Positions 34,492 through 43,568 are shown, counted from the first letter of the stretch. The stretch: 64,000 nucleotides of DNA from Lachnospiraceae bacterium (GCA_009911035.1 QXWO01000006.1:1-64000), one strand, 5' to 3'. The notes: a model not told the origin generated them from the sequence alone. Numbers and translations: made by a program.

Positions 34492-35295
34492 TCATCCGCC
34501 CTGTATGGTTATCTTTTTCATGGCCAGCACATCGAGACACCTGCCAAGGGCTGCCAGGGCAAAGAGCCAGAACATCTGGAGGAAAATGGCGTGCCTCATA
34601 GGAGTTCCTGAAAGGTCGCCGCTGTAAATCCTTAAAGGCACGTTCTGCATGGAGGCAAAGGGCAGCAGTTCCAGGACCTGCCGGACCGGCTCCGGGAAAA
34701 AGGGCAGTGGAATGGTGCCCCCGGAGAAGAATTCCACCACAGAGACAGCTACCATACGGACTCCGACGGAGGATATGGTGAAAAAGGAAACCATATAAAC
34801 AAGCATACAGAAAGCAACCGTCACACCCAGCCCCAGAAGAAGCGTAATGAGGAAAAGCAAAAAGGCGGAGAAACTGGCAGGACGCATCAGGCCATAAGGC
34901 GCAGGCAGGAATGCAGCCACCAGCAGAATCGGTACTGACCGCAGCAGAGCCTTTGACAAACGGTTGGCAAGGCTTCTGGAAAACCACATATTGTAAACAT
35001 TGATGGGGCGGCACAATTCATAAGAAATATTTCCGTTGACTATAGAGTCAAATATTTCATTTTCCATCATCCAGGCCATGAACAGCGCCAGAAAAGCCTG
35101 CTGCATCCACACATAGGCGCAGGTGGACTGAAAACTCATGGGAAAGGCGGCGGCATCTGCCTGGTAAAAGGCGCGGAACATTAGTATTTCCATTGTCCCC
35201 CAGACGAACTGGGTGACAATGCCGGCAAGGGCCGCTGCTCGGTACTGGAGCCCCATACTAAAACGGAGCCTGAAAAAAGCAATATATTTACGCAT
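34492..35295 (-). CDS. ABC-2 type exporter permease 2
   Basis: A 267-residue membrane protein: RKYIAFFRLRFSMGLQYRAA, ALAGIVTQFVWGTMEILMF, then NGNISYELCRPINVYNMWFS and several C-terminal spans. The layout mirrors permease 1, including the segment after span 2 (SYELCRPIN versus DRIMVRPRN). GGAGG precedes the ATG at 35,295; a longer frame to 35,412 overlaps the ATPase gene and has no site. It follows the ATPase by 10 bases. Confidence 0.8.
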   Translation of the reverse strand: MRKYIAFFRLRFSMGLQYRAAALAGIVTQFVWGTMEILMFRAFYQADAAAFPMSFQSTCAYVWMQQAFLALFMAWMMENEIFDSIVNGNISYELCRPINVYNMWFSRSLANRLSKALLRSVPILLVAAFLPAPYGLMRPASFSAFLLFLITLLLGLGVTVAFCMLVYMVSFFTISSVGVRMVAVSVVEFFSGGTIPLPFFPEPVRQVLELLPFASMQNVPLRIYSGDLSGTPMRHAIFLQMFWLFALAALGRCLDVLAMKKITIQGG

Positions 35296-35305
35296 GGGAA
35301 CCTCC

Positions 35306-36094
35306 TTAAATATTGTGGCGGCGGTAAAAGGCAGCCAGGGCTTCCTCCGTGCTGTCATAGCCGTCTTTAATGTCGTTGATGGTACCGTCCAAAAGAAGCC
35401 TGCCTTTTCCAATCAAAATGATTCTGTTTGTAAGAGCCTCGATATCCTGCATGTCATGGGTGGTCAGGATAACCGTGGTATTCTTTTCTTTGTTCAGTTT
35501 CAGCACGAAATCCCTGACTGCCAGTTTGGAAACAGCGTCCAGACCGATGGTAGGCTCGTCCAGAAAAAGGATTTTAGGACTGTGCAGAAGGGACGCGGCA
35601 ATCTCACAGCGCATCCGCTGGCCTAAGGAAAGCTGCCGTACAGGCATTTTTAAAAGGCCGGAAAGATTCAGCATCTCACTAAGCTGCTCCAGGTTCTGGC
35701 GGTAGGCGTGTCCGTCGATGCGGTAAATCTCTTTTAACAGCTCGAAAGAGTCCAGTACAGGAACATCCCACCAGAGCTGGGTGCGCTGGCCGAAAACTAC
35801 GCCAATATTTTTTACATGTTCAATTCGGTTTTTCCAGGGAATAAGTCCGTTTATAAGACAGGTGCCTTTTTCCGGGGTAAGGATACCACTTAAGATTTTG
35901 ATGGTAGAACTCTTGCCGGCGCCGTTGGGGCCTATGTAGCCGACCATTTCGCCATCGGAAATGGTGAAAGAAACATCGTCAAGAGCGGTGACATACTCAT
36001 ATTCCTTGTGGAACAGAGCCTTGAATGCCGAAGAAAACCCGGCATCGCGTTTGGAGACCTTGTAGGTCTTGCACACATGGGTCAATGTAATCAT
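35306..36094 (-). CDS. ABC-2 type exporter ATP-binding protein
   Basis: A 262-residue ATPase. Walker A is GYIGPNGAGKSSTIK, the Q-loop lies in VVFGQRTQLWWDVP, the signature is LSLGQRMRCEIA, Walker B is PKILFLDEPTIGLD and the H-loop is LTTHDMQDIEAL. The insertion KEYEYVTALDDVSF and the GQRTQLWWD loop are typical of ATPases pairing with PF06182 permeases. The ATG at 36,094 follows AGGAAG; the frame extends upstream without a site. It is first in the operon and energises the two permeases. Confidence 0.88.
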   Translation of the reverse strand: MITLTHVCKTYKVSKRDAGFSSAFKALFHKEYEYVTALDDVSFTISDGEMVGYIGPNGAGKSSTIKILSGILTPEKGTCLINGLIPWKNRIEHVKNIGVVFGQRTQLWWDVPVLDSFELLKEIYRIDGHAYRQNLEQLSEMLNLSGLLKMPVRQLSLGQRMRCEIAASLLHSPKILFLDEPTIGLDAVSKLAVRDFVLKLNKEKNTTVILTTHDMQDIEALTNRIILIGKGRLLLDGTINDIKDGYDSTEEALAAFYRRHNI

Positions 36095-36352
36095 GTTCTG
36101 CTTCCTCCTGGTAGTTTTATAAAAGTTTATAACTTGCCAAGCCGGTCTGCTCTCTCTGGGAATTTGCCAGAGAATTACCGCAGGTAAGTATGAAGTTATG
36201 TTCCGCTTTTGTGCCATGCCTGAAAACTGCCTCTGGAAATAAAAACGAAAAGTAAAGTTTTCAGGTTGACAGCAAAAAACGAAAGGAATATAAGAATAGC
36301 ACAATTATTTTCAAGTGTCAACCAGTCAATTTATGACAGCATTAATTAGACA

Positions 36353-36410
36353 TAACAGTTCAGCCCGCTACAGGCCGGCGCGCCCCGGCCTGTAGCGGGC
36401 TGAACTGTTA
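36353..36410. repeat. Perfect 26-bp GC-rich inverted repeat
   Basis: Arms 36,353-36,378 and 36,385-36,410 are exact complements (outer TAACAGTTCAGCCC, inner GCTACAGGCCGG) with the loop CGCGCC. No T run follows on either strand (CGATTAGG; minus strand TGTCTAAT), so it is not an ordinary intrinsic terminator. It lies in the 402-base gap between the exporter ATPase and the BlaI gene; the rest of that gap shows no gene. Confidence 0.85.
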
Positions 36411-36496
36411 CGATTAGGCTTTTAGTGGATTGACGGGGAGAGAGGTAAATGATATACTTACAGCAATATTACAAGAAGTAGTACAAGGGGTGTGGA

Positions 36497-36880
36497 ATGA
36501 AATTTTTAGAATTATCTGACTCCGAATTGGAAGTCATGGAAGTGCTTTGGAAAAAGGGCGAACCCTTAACTTTTGGCGAACTGCTGGATTATTTTGATAC
36601 CTGTACGGATAAAAGCTGGAAAAAGCAGACGCTGAATACTTTTTTATTCAGAATGCAGCAGAAAAAACTGCTGCAGGTTATGGAGGGAGGAAGATATAAG
36701 AAATATTTTCCCGCTATCACAAGGGAGGAATACAGACTGTCTGCATCCAAAGCCTTTTTAAAGAAAAACTATGAAGGGTCTATTGTAAAGATGCTTACAG
36801 CATTTGGCGGCGGGGAAAAACTGGAGAAAAGAGAAATTGACGAACTGAAACGACTGTTGGAGGAGTGGGAAAACCAATGA
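36497..36880 (+). CDS. BlaI/MecI/CopY family transcriptional repressor
   Basis: A 127-residue winged-helix repressor: LSDSELEVMEVLWKKGEPLT, then KSWKKQTLNTFLFRMQQKKL and GGRYKKYFPAITREEY. AAGGGG precedes the ATG. It overlaps the following M56 peptidase gene by 4 bases (ATGA). In known pairs the membrane peptidase signals and the BlaI-type repressor is removed, freeing target genes. No beta-lactamase gene is nearby, so the regulated genes are not clear; the pair itself and downstream genes are candidates. Confidence 0.88.
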   Translation: MKFLELSDSELEVMEVLWKKGEPLTFGELLDYFDTCTDKSWKKQTLNTFLFRMQQKKLLQVMEGGRYKKYFPAITREEYRLSASKAFLKKNYEGSIVKMLTAFGGGEKLEKREIDELKRLLEEWENQ

Positions 36881-38220
36881 AATTATATGTATGTATGGTG
36901 CTGGGAGGAAGTATAGGTACACTCTTATATATTTTTTTTAATTGCGTTTTGCCTTATGAGTTTGGCTTAAAGTGGAAAAGTATATTTATTAAAATCAATA
37001 TTATGTTCTACTTACTGCCCCTTCCCTTTATAATGTCCAGGGTGAAAGGAAACTTAAGGATATGGATGGAGAGGGTGGGAATATATCTGCCTTCAGGTAA
37101 AATACCGGACGTGGTAAATGCAAAAAACGTATGGGAAAGTGTTGTAATAAAAAATGCAGAAGGCAGGATTTTATATATAACAGGGTATCAGAAACTGCTG
37201 CCCGCTATTGCGGTAATGTCGGGCATATTCCTGCTATTGACCGCAGGATGGGTGATGGCATATTTTATGATATGCCATCGTTATAAAAGAGACATTACTA
37301 ATCTGAAAACCGATGAATATTTGAAAAATATGAGATGGTGGAAACGGATACATATCAGCGTTTCTGAACATGTTGCTTCGCCAGTCACGATAGGACTTCT
37401 AAGACCGACTATCATATTTCCAGCGAACAGAGAGAATTATGAAGCCGCAGTGGAAGGGATTATCCAGCATGAATTGACACATATTGGGAATTTAGATACT
37501 TTATTCCGCTTTCTTACTTTTGTTATTGTAGCAATGCAGTGGTACAATCCGCTGGCTTACTATTTACTGCAGGAAAATATAGCCGTCGGTGAACTGCTGT
37601 GTGATAAAGCGGCGACAGAGGGGATGACGAAAGACGAGAAAACGTGTTATATGAGATGCATTATTGATGCCGTTGAAAAAACGAAAATTTCGGAGATCCT
37701 GATCATGACACTGGGAGCGCCAAAGGAACTTTCAAAAAGGAGGATGAAAATGATTATGGGAAAAAATGAGAAAAAGATTTGGAAAAGAAGTCTGGCGGCA
37801 GGCATATTAATATTGTGTTTTATTGCCAGCAGTATTCCGGCGCTGGCATATAAAGAGCCAAGGACACATGCCTATGATATGATTGATGTTTCAAAAGACT
37901 GGACTCAAACTGATAAGATGGAATTTGCTCTGGAAGGAACTGATAGGCATGAAGAAATAAGCATAGAGTTTGGCTTAAACGATGGCGTGTTTGTCAATGA
38001 AGCTGGAGAAACATACTTTTACAATCAACTGTACGAGGGGAATCAGACGCGGGCGGCCTGCCAGCATACGTATCAGGTGGGAACATATTCGGGGCATAAT
38101 ATCAAAAGCGATGGCGGCTGTGTGGTGATTGTTTATAATGCTGAGAGATGTTCCAAATGCGGAGATTTAAAAATAGGTTCAGAAATAGAGACGCACACCT
38201 ATAAGGTTTGTCCGCATTGA
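36877..38220 (+). CDS. M56 family membrane metallopeptidase (BlaR1-like) with small Cys/His ectodomain
   Basis: A 447-residue protein. Four or so membrane spans lie in the first 270 residues, with the zinc protease motif HELTH at residues 198-202 (QHELTHIGNLDTLFRF). After a span near residues 307-325 (AAGILILCFIASSIPALA) the external domain is only about 120 residues. It lacks the penicillin-binding SxxK, SxN and KTG motifs of BlaR1. Instead it carries ACQHTYQVGTYSGH and CSKCGDLKIGSEIETHTYKV, which could bind a metal. The ATG at 36,877 overlaps the repressor stop. It is a signalling protease for a signal other than beta-lactams. Confidence 0.8.
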   Translation: MKLYVCMVLGGSIGTLLYIFFNCVLPYEFGLKWKSIFIKINIMFYLLPLPFIMSRVKGNLRIWMERVGIYLPSGKIPDVVNAKNVWESVVIKNAEGRILYITGYQKLLPAIAVMSGIFLLLTAGWVMAYFMICHRYKRDITNLKTDEYLKNMRWWKRIHISVSEHVASPVTIGLLRPTIIFPANRENYEAAVEGIIQHELTHIGNLDTLFRFLTFVIVAMQWYNPLAYYLLQENIAVGELLCDKAATEGMTKDEKTCYMRCIIDAVEKTKISEILIMTLGAPKELSKRRMKMIMGKNEKKIWKRSLAAGILILCFIASSIPALAYKEPRTHAYDMIDVSKDWTQTDKMEFALEGTDRHEEISIEFGLNDGVFVNEAGETYFYNQLYEGNQTRAACQHTYQVGTYSGHNIKSDGGCVVIVYNAERCSKCGDLKIGSEIETHTYKVCPH

Positions 38221-38363
38221 TAAAATTTTGTGGTGAGAACCGTTTGTGTAATTAATTGGAGACGCATTTAATATCATATACTTATTAAAACCAGATACAC
38301 ATAAAGAGAACCAAAACAATATGGACATATCATTCAGGCACTTTATATAGGAGGTAATAAAAA

Positions 38364-38768
38364 TTGACAACTTTAAAAAGAATTAAGCTTTCACCAACAC
38401 TAAAATTTCTAATTCCTTATTTAGATATTGTATGTTTGGTATGTTTTGATATAGCATATAAAAATGTATATACTTATTCTGTAAATCGTATTGGTTGTAT
38501 TTATATTGCCCGTTTACTAATAAATATACTTACAGGAATTTTTACTGTAATATATATTAGCCACCTTAAGTCTATACAAAGTCAATCAGTTAAAACACTT
38601 ACATTCATAAATTTATGTGTTCTTTTACTGATAGTTGCTTTGCCATATATAAATGTAGCACTTTTCAGTTATTTAGCTAATAGTGAAAATCATATACTTA
38701 TTTTCATTGGAATTAACTTATATTTTCTTTTTCAAAATAAAGTTCAGCTAAGAAATATCAAGAGGTGA
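38364..38768 (+). CDS. Four-span membrane protein, inverted paralogue A
   Basis: A 134-residue, strongly hydrophobic protein starting at a TTG after AGGAGG. Spans include FLIPYLDIVCLVCFDIAY, IYIARLLINILTGIFTVIYI, LTFINLCVLLLIVALPYI and ILIFIGINLYFLF. No family is recognised. A paralogue on the opposite strand at 44,748-45,170 is about 80 percent identical by eye over the shared region. The DNA is very AT-rich compared with the neighbours. Its function is unknown. Confidence 0.65.
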   Translation: MTTLKRIKLSPTLKFLIPYLDIVCLVCFDIAYKNVYTYSVNRIGCIYIARLLINILTGIFTVIYISHLKSIQSQSVKTLTFINLCVLLLIVALPYINVALFSYLANSENHILIFIGINLYFLFQNKVQLRNIKR

Positions 38769-38826
38769 TTTGAAAAATAATATTGGAAAGATTTATTTTA
38801 TCAGCTTTAAAAGGAAGGTGATACCA

Positions 38827-38946
38827 TTGAGAAAGATTCATTTAAAATTTCTACCGATACTTTCGCTTTTAGGTTTTTTAGGATTTACAAAAGATGCAGA
38901 TAATCATTTAAATTATCAATATTTTGTTTTCTTACCCATGCTGTAA
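38827..38946 (+). CDS. 39-residue membrane peptide, possibly truncated DUF3796-like
   Basis: TTG start with AAGGAAGG upstream. The product reads RKIHLKFLPILSLLGFLGFT then KDADNHLNYQYFVFLPML and stops. The opening resembles the start of longer DUF3796-type membrane proteins, so this may be a stump with a premature stop. It directly follows the membrane protein at 38,364 and shares its AT-rich composition. The evidence is weak beyond the ribosome site. Confidence 0.4.
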   Translation: MRKIHLKFLPILSLLGFLGFTKDADNHLNYQYFVFLPML

Positions 38947-38995
38947 AACGGTTGAAATGCCATGAATAAGTGATTGTAGTAAAAAGAGGATACCA

Positions 38996-41251
38996 ATGAA
39001 AAAACATTTGATTTATACGATAGCATTAATAATTTCCTGTCTCTTTTTATGTAGTTGTAAAAACACAGAAGCAGAGTCAGCCGGTAATGATATCCAGGAC
39101 ATGGTGAATATTGAACCCATACCAGAGGCAGAGAGCATATACCAGACCAATATCATTTCCCTGAACAAAGAGCACAGCGCGGCAGAGATTGTGGGAGATG
39201 TTGTCTATGGCGGAGCCATAAGCAATTCCTCGCCTGTGGTTACAGTGCAGGATAAAAATACAGGAAAAATAATAAATGAAATAACCGTGCCCATGTCAGG
39301 CGAAGCGTTGGGGATACAGAGTCTGGCATCTGACAATGAGGGAAATATTTATCTGGTGGTATGCAATTATACGGATAATGGTACCATTGTGTGGAAAATA
39401 GATACGGCCGGGACGTTACATGAAATGAATAATATGGTACTGGAAGATACCATGAATGCACAGTCCCAGTCAATTAAAAAGATAGCGGCAGGAACCGATG
39501 GGAATCTTTACCTGTGGTGTGAAATGGGCATTCCTGCGGCCGAAATAGAGAATCTCCCTTACGAAATTGATGCGGATGTATATGTAATGGTGGACAGAAT
39601 ATATGTTAAAAATGCGGAGTTAAATACTCTGTTTTATACCCAGGTACCGGCAATAGGCGGCTCTAAACTTAAGTACTTTTATGTCAGTAAAAGGGGAAAG
39701 CCTGTTGCTGTCACCTCTGATGATGAAGGCATATACATTCGTGAAATAGACTTGGAGAAAAGGGCTTTTGGTGATGAGACAAAGCAGATTGCAGATTCTG
39801 ATGAGGGTGAAATTGAAACCGTGGCTGTAACGGAAGACGGGCTTTTATTTAGCCGCAATGGAACATTGTATATGTATAATCTGGACAGTAATAAAACAGA
39901 CAACATTCTTTGCTGGGCAACATATGGCATTGAACAGTCTGACATTTTGTATATAGGCGAAAATAATAACTCCATAGAAGTAATTGACACCCATGAGGGC
40001 GTGTCAGGATATGTGAATCTTTCTAAAGGAGAAGTAAATAAGACGGTGATAACCCTGGGTCTGATTCAACTGACACAGGATATCCAGAAAGCGGTCATTG
40101 ATTTTAACCGCAGTAATCCTGATGTCATGATAAATATAAAGACGTACTATCAGGAAGACGGAGATTTTGAGCAGAGTGTTGAAAGGTTGAAGCTGGATGT
40201 GGTTACGGGCAGTGCGCCGGATATCATGGAAGTATCCATGATTAATTATGAAATGCTGGCGGATAAAGGGGTATTTGCCGATTTATATAAATTCATGCAG
40301 GATGATAGGGACTTAAGTCAGGATAAAATACTGTCCTCTGTCAGAGAAGCGTATGAGATAGACGGACAACTCCTGAATATGGCGCCGGGTTTCCAATTAT
40401 ACACAGTATGGGGAAACAGGAATAAGATAGGTAATCATAAAGGCGTTACATTAAATGAACTGATGCAGATATTAGGGGAAAACGGAAAGACAATTGATGC
40501 AATTTACGGGTTTTCCATGGATGAACCTGTGCTGACTACATTATGCACTTTTGGCATGGATGAGTTTATTAACTGGGAAACCGGAGAATGTGAGTTTACA
40601 GGCGATTACTTTAAAGACCTGCTTCGGTTTGCCAAAGAGTATTCCGGCGGATATACCCAGACAGGTGTGTCGCAGGCAATTGCAGAAGGTAATATTCTTT
40701 TGTCTATAGGAGTTATTTCCAGTGTGGCGGATTATCAGATTCAGTCAGAATTATACGGCGGTGAGCTTACTTTTGTCGGATATCCTACAGCAGGCGGAAG
40801 CGGTACAGCAATTGGATACAGAGGAAGCCAGCTTGCCATATCAAATTATTCGGATGATAAAGGCGATGCATGGGAATTTGTGAAGTATTATATGCAAAAT
40901 GGCTGGGATGGCCAGGGATTCCCTGTCTTTCAAGACAAGTTTGATGAAGCCATGGAAAAGGCCCGGCAAAAAGATATGGAAACGGTGGATGGCGTCACAT
41001 ATGAACTCCCTAAGGGATATTTTTCTGAGGGCAGTCATTATTTTGAAGTTTTTAACGCTGAGCCTGCCGACGTGGAAGCGATCAGAAATTTAGTTGCTGA
41101 TGCCGGCAACCGCTATAAGTACAATACAGATATACTTGGGATTATTAATGAAGAAGCTGACGCATACTTTAAAGATCAAAAACCCATAGACGAAGTCGCC
41201 GGAATTATACAGAGCAGGGTAAAACTGTATCTTGACGAGCAGGTCAGATAA
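38996..41251 (+). CDS. Solute-binding lipoprotein with N-terminal propeller-like domain
   Basis: A 751-residue exported lipoprotein with Cys21 in LFLCSC. Residues 40-340 contain repeated strand patterns such as SLASDNEGNIYLVVCNY, KKIAAGTDGNLYLWCEMG and ETVAVTEDGLLFSRNGTLYM, which suggest a beta-propeller. From about residue 355 it is a family 1 solute-binding protein: NPDVMINIKTYYQEDGDFEQ, DVVTGSAPDIMEVSMINYEM, FADLYKFMQDDRDLSQDKIL and WEFVKYYMQNGW. No permease or ATPase adjoins it, so it is an orphan binding protein or a receptor. It follows the BlaI/M56 pair. Confidence 0.75.
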   Translation: MKKHLIYTIALIISCLFLCSCKNTEAESAGNDIQDMVNIEPIPEAESIYQTNIISLNKEHSAAEIVGDVVYGGAISNSSPVVTVQDKNTGKIINEITVPMSGEALGIQSLASDNEGNIYLVVCNYTDNGTIVWKIDTAGTLHEMNNMVLEDTMNAQSQSIKKIAAGTDGNLYLWCEMGIPAAEIENLPYEIDADVYVMVDRIYVKNAELNTLFYTQVPAIGGSKLKYFYVSKRGKPVAVTSDDEGIYIREIDLEKRAFGDETKQIADSDEGEIETVAVTEDGLLFSRNGTLYMYNLDSNKTDNILCWATYGIEQSDILYIGENNNSIEVIDTHEGVSGYVNLSKGEVNKTVITLGLIQLTQDIQKAVIDFNRSNPDVMINIKTYYQEDGDFEQSVERLKLDVVTGSAPDIMEVSMINYEMLADKGVFADLYKFMQDDRDLSQDKILSSVREAYEIDGQLLNMAPGFQLYTVWGNRNKIGNHKGVTLNELMQILGENGKTIDAIYGFSMDEPVLTTLCTFGMDEFINWETGECEFTGDYFKDLLRFAKEYSGGYTQTGVSQAIAEGNILLSIGVISSVADYQIQSELYGGELTFVGYPTAGGSGTAIGYRGSQLAISNYSDDKGDAWEFVKYYMQNGWDGQGFPVFQDKFDEAMEKARQKDMETVDGVTYELPKGYFSEGSHYFEVFNAEPADVEAIRNLVADAGNRYKYNTDILGIINEEADAYFKDQKPIDEVAGIIQSRVKLYLDEQVR

Positions 41252-41343
41252 TATGCAGGTAGACATGCATGGGCCTTGGGATTTTTTCTGGCACTTTACA
41301 CAAGATTTTACACGATTCGTTACATTTATCCAATACAGGCTAA

Positions 41344-41371
41344 TTGCATTTTGTAAAAAAGACGATATAAT
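41344..41371 (+). promoter_or_regulatory. Promoter of the tandem coiled-coil genes
   Basis: A -35 box TTGCAT (41,344-41,349), a 16-base spacer and a perfect -10 box TATAAT (41,366-41,371). The transcript would have a leader of about 185 bases in which CTGCGGC (41,436) can pair with GCCGCAG (41,504). No other feature was seen in 41,252-41,561. Confidence 0.65.
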
Positions 41372-41561
41372 ATCTATATACAAAACCCGGCCGCATTTGG
41401 CAGGAGCGTACATGTTTTAAGAAGTACTTGGCAGTCTGCGGCAGGATTTGCTGGAAAATCTGCTGTCGGTATTCTGTTTTTTCTGTATAAATTCAGAGTA
41501 TCCGCCGCAGCAGAGGAAATATGGGTAAAGGAATACCCTGATCAAGGAGGTAGATGGAGCT

Positions 41562-42521
41562 ATGAAAGTACAGAACACAGCAATTTTTATGGGGGATAAC
41601 ACCCGGCGGGAACGGAATAACGGCGTACAGGAAGAAAAATCCGAAAAGAGTAATGTATACGCAGGAAATTTAAATAAAGCCTTTGACCCCATTGCAAAGA
41701 AAAAGCAGGATGCCCAGAAACAGGCCATGAAGGTTATCGGGGATGCATGGGCAGGGGACCGTAAGGTCGATGATGATCTGGCGGCAAGAAGAGATAAGAT
41801 GCGGGAATATAAGGAGATTATCGGCAGGAACAATGAGGAACTAAAGAGGATCGGGGAAGAAAGGCTGGCACTTCGCGACCAGTACGGTGTTGGGGCGGAT
41901 TCCCAGGAAGAAAAGGATCTTCGCCTGCTTGAGAAGGCGGCAGATTCCTTTAAACCGGATGCGGTGCAGCTAACCAAAGAGGAACAGCAACGCTTAAGAG
42001 AAATCGAAGAGGCAGGCGGGCCTACCGAATACCAGAAGCGTTCTTTAGACATGCGGGCCAGCGGGAGCACCTTCCAAAAAGAGATCGATGAGGCAAAGAA
42101 GGGGATAGAGGCGGAGAATCACGCTATTTATAATTTAAAAGAAACGCAGCTAAAATCTCAGTCCATGCTGAAAGCATCCAACGCTGCGGAGGATATTCTT
42201 GAGGCTGCCAGCAAAGAAGTCATCGGCATGCTGATGGAAGAAGCCAAAGACCATGTGGACGAGGAAATGGAAGAAAAGAAGGAAGAAGCAGCGGAGAAGG
42301 CAGAAAAGGAAAAAGAAGAAGAGGAAAAAATCGAGAAGCGGAAAGAGGAAAAGGAAGAAAAAGAAGAATTTGCCGAGGAAGCAGCAGAAGCAGCTACCGA
42401 ATTTATGGTAGAGGCAGAGAACACCATGGAGGATGTCCAGAAGGAAATCAAGAAGATCATGGACAAGATGAAACTGGTGGAAGAGGATATCAAAGGAGCC
42501 GCAGTAGATACACTTATGTAA
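41562..42521 (+). CDS. Charged coiled-coil protein, tandem paralogue 1
   Basis: A 319-residue soluble protein without signal peptide or membrane span. The N-terminus is KVQNTAIFMGDN. The conserved middle includes KKKQDAQKQAMKVIGDAWAG, a KMREYKEIIGRNNEELKRIG helix, ADSQEEKDLRLLEKAAD and IEEAGGPTEYQKRSLDMR. A Glu/Lys-rich coiled coil (residues 225-275) precedes a final helix VEEDIKGAAVDTLM. AAGGAGG precedes the ATG. The next gene, 12 bases later, is a paralogue with the same architecture. No family function is known to me; the shape suggests a structural or scaffold role. Confidence 0.65.
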   Translation: MKVQNTAIFMGDNTRRERNNGVQEEKSEKSNVYAGNLNKAFDPIAKKKQDAQKQAMKVIGDAWAGDRKVDDDLAARRDKMREYKEIIGRNNEELKRIGEERLALRDQYGVGADSQEEKDLRLLEKAADSFKPDAVQLTKEEQQRLREIEEAGGPTEYQKRSLDMRASGSTFQKEIDEAKKGIEAENHAIYNLKETQLKSQSMLKASNAAEDILEAASKEVIGMLMEEAKDHVDEEMEEKKEEAAEKAEKEKEEEEKIEKRKEEKEEKEEFAEEAAEAATEFMVEAENTMEDVQKEIKKIMDKMKLVEEDIKGAAVDTLM

Positions 42522-42533
42522 TACGGGAGGGCT

Positions 42534-43520
42534 ATGAGAGTACAGAATATATCATTCAATCTTGGCACCGGGGCCAGTACCGTGGAAGAAAAGAGTGGAA
42601 ACAAACGTTGCCACCAGTCGGCTTATTGTAATAAAAACCTGTGTCTGGGAAATGCACTTTCCCGAAACCAGAAAGGGAATTTAGACCCGGCAGCCAGCAG
42701 ACGGGCGGCCCAGAAAAAAGCTATGGGAGTTGTCAAAAATGCATGGGCAGGTGACCAGAGAATTTCCGATGACCTTGCAGACCGGAGGGAGCGGGTGAGG
42801 AAATGTGTGGAAAATTTGGGAGAAGCTGCCGGAGAAGTGAAACGGATAAGGGAAGGAAGGCTGGCCCTTAAGGAGGAGTATTGCATTGCAGATGATTCCC
42901 AAGAAGAGAAAGACTTAAGACTGCTTGAAAAGAAAGCGGATGATGATGCAAAAAGACCCGGACGCAGTTTACTGACGGACGAGGAAAAAAAGCGGCTAAA
43001 AGAAATCATGGAAGCGGGCGGCCCTACAGAATACCAGCAAAAATCCTTAGAGATGCGGGAGGAAGGATTTGCAGCCGATGAAATGATAAATGAAAATACC
43101 AAAACAATTCTGTCAGAAGGCTATCGTATCAGAGCCATAAAAGGGCAGATGCTGAAATCTCAGACCATGCTGAAAGCGTCTGACAGTGCTCAGGAAATCC
43201 TGAAAGCGGCCAGCAGGGAAATTATTAAAATGCTGGGGGACGAGGTCAGGGATCATTTGGATAAAGAGGCCGAGATAGAGAAGGAAGAAGCAGAGCGCAG
43301 GGCAGAAGAAGAAAAGAATGAGGAAGAAAAGATTTTAGAACAGCAGGAGGAAAAAGTCGAAAGGGAAGATTTTGCAGAACAGGTTCCGGATTCCGGTAAG
43401 ATTGTGCAGGAGGCGGAAACGGAGCTGGCAAAGGCCCAGCAGGCGATTGAAAAGGTCTTGGCAGAGATGAAAGCCAGGGAAGAAGCCATGAAGGGAATCC
43501 TAATTGATACAGCCGTATAA
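42534..43520 (+). CDS. Charged coiled-coil protein, tandem paralogue 2
   Basis: A 328-residue paralogue of the preceding protein. Shared blocks are RVQNISFNLG at the start, KKAMGVVKNAWAGDQRISDD, ADDSQEEKDLRLLEKKAD, IMEAGGPTEYQQKSLEMR, MLKSQTMLKASDSAQEILKA and the final KAREEAMKGILIDTAV. The N-terminal 40 residues differ and contain two extra cysteines (KRCHQSAYCNKNLCLG). A GGGAGG site precedes the ATG 12 bases after the previous stop, so both are one operon. Conservation of both copies suggests they act together, for example as a heteromer. The function is unknown. Confidence 0.65.
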   Translation: MRVQNISFNLGTGASTVEEKSGNKRCHQSAYCNKNLCLGNALSRNQKGNLDPAASRRAAQKKAMGVVKNAWAGDQRISDDLADRRERVRKCVENLGEAAGEVKRIREGRLALKEEYCIADDSQEEKDLRLLEKKADDDAKRPGRSLLTDEEKKRLKEIMEAGGPTEYQQKSLEMREEGFAADEMINENTKTILSEGYRIRAIKGQMLKSQTMLKASDSAQEILKAASREIIKMLGDEVRDHLDKEAEIEKEEAERRAEEEKNEEEKILEQQEEKVEREDFAEQVPDSGKIVQEAETELAKAQQAIEKVLAEMKAREEAMKGILIDTAV

Positions 43521-43568
43521 ACAGTTCTGTTTTCCAATTATCAAACAGGTACGTCTGCGGAAGGGAGA

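Noticed and set aside
36353-36410. Reading the 26-bp hairpin as an intrinsic terminator
   Set aside because: No T run follows on either strand and it is far longer than the terminators seen elsewhere in the window.
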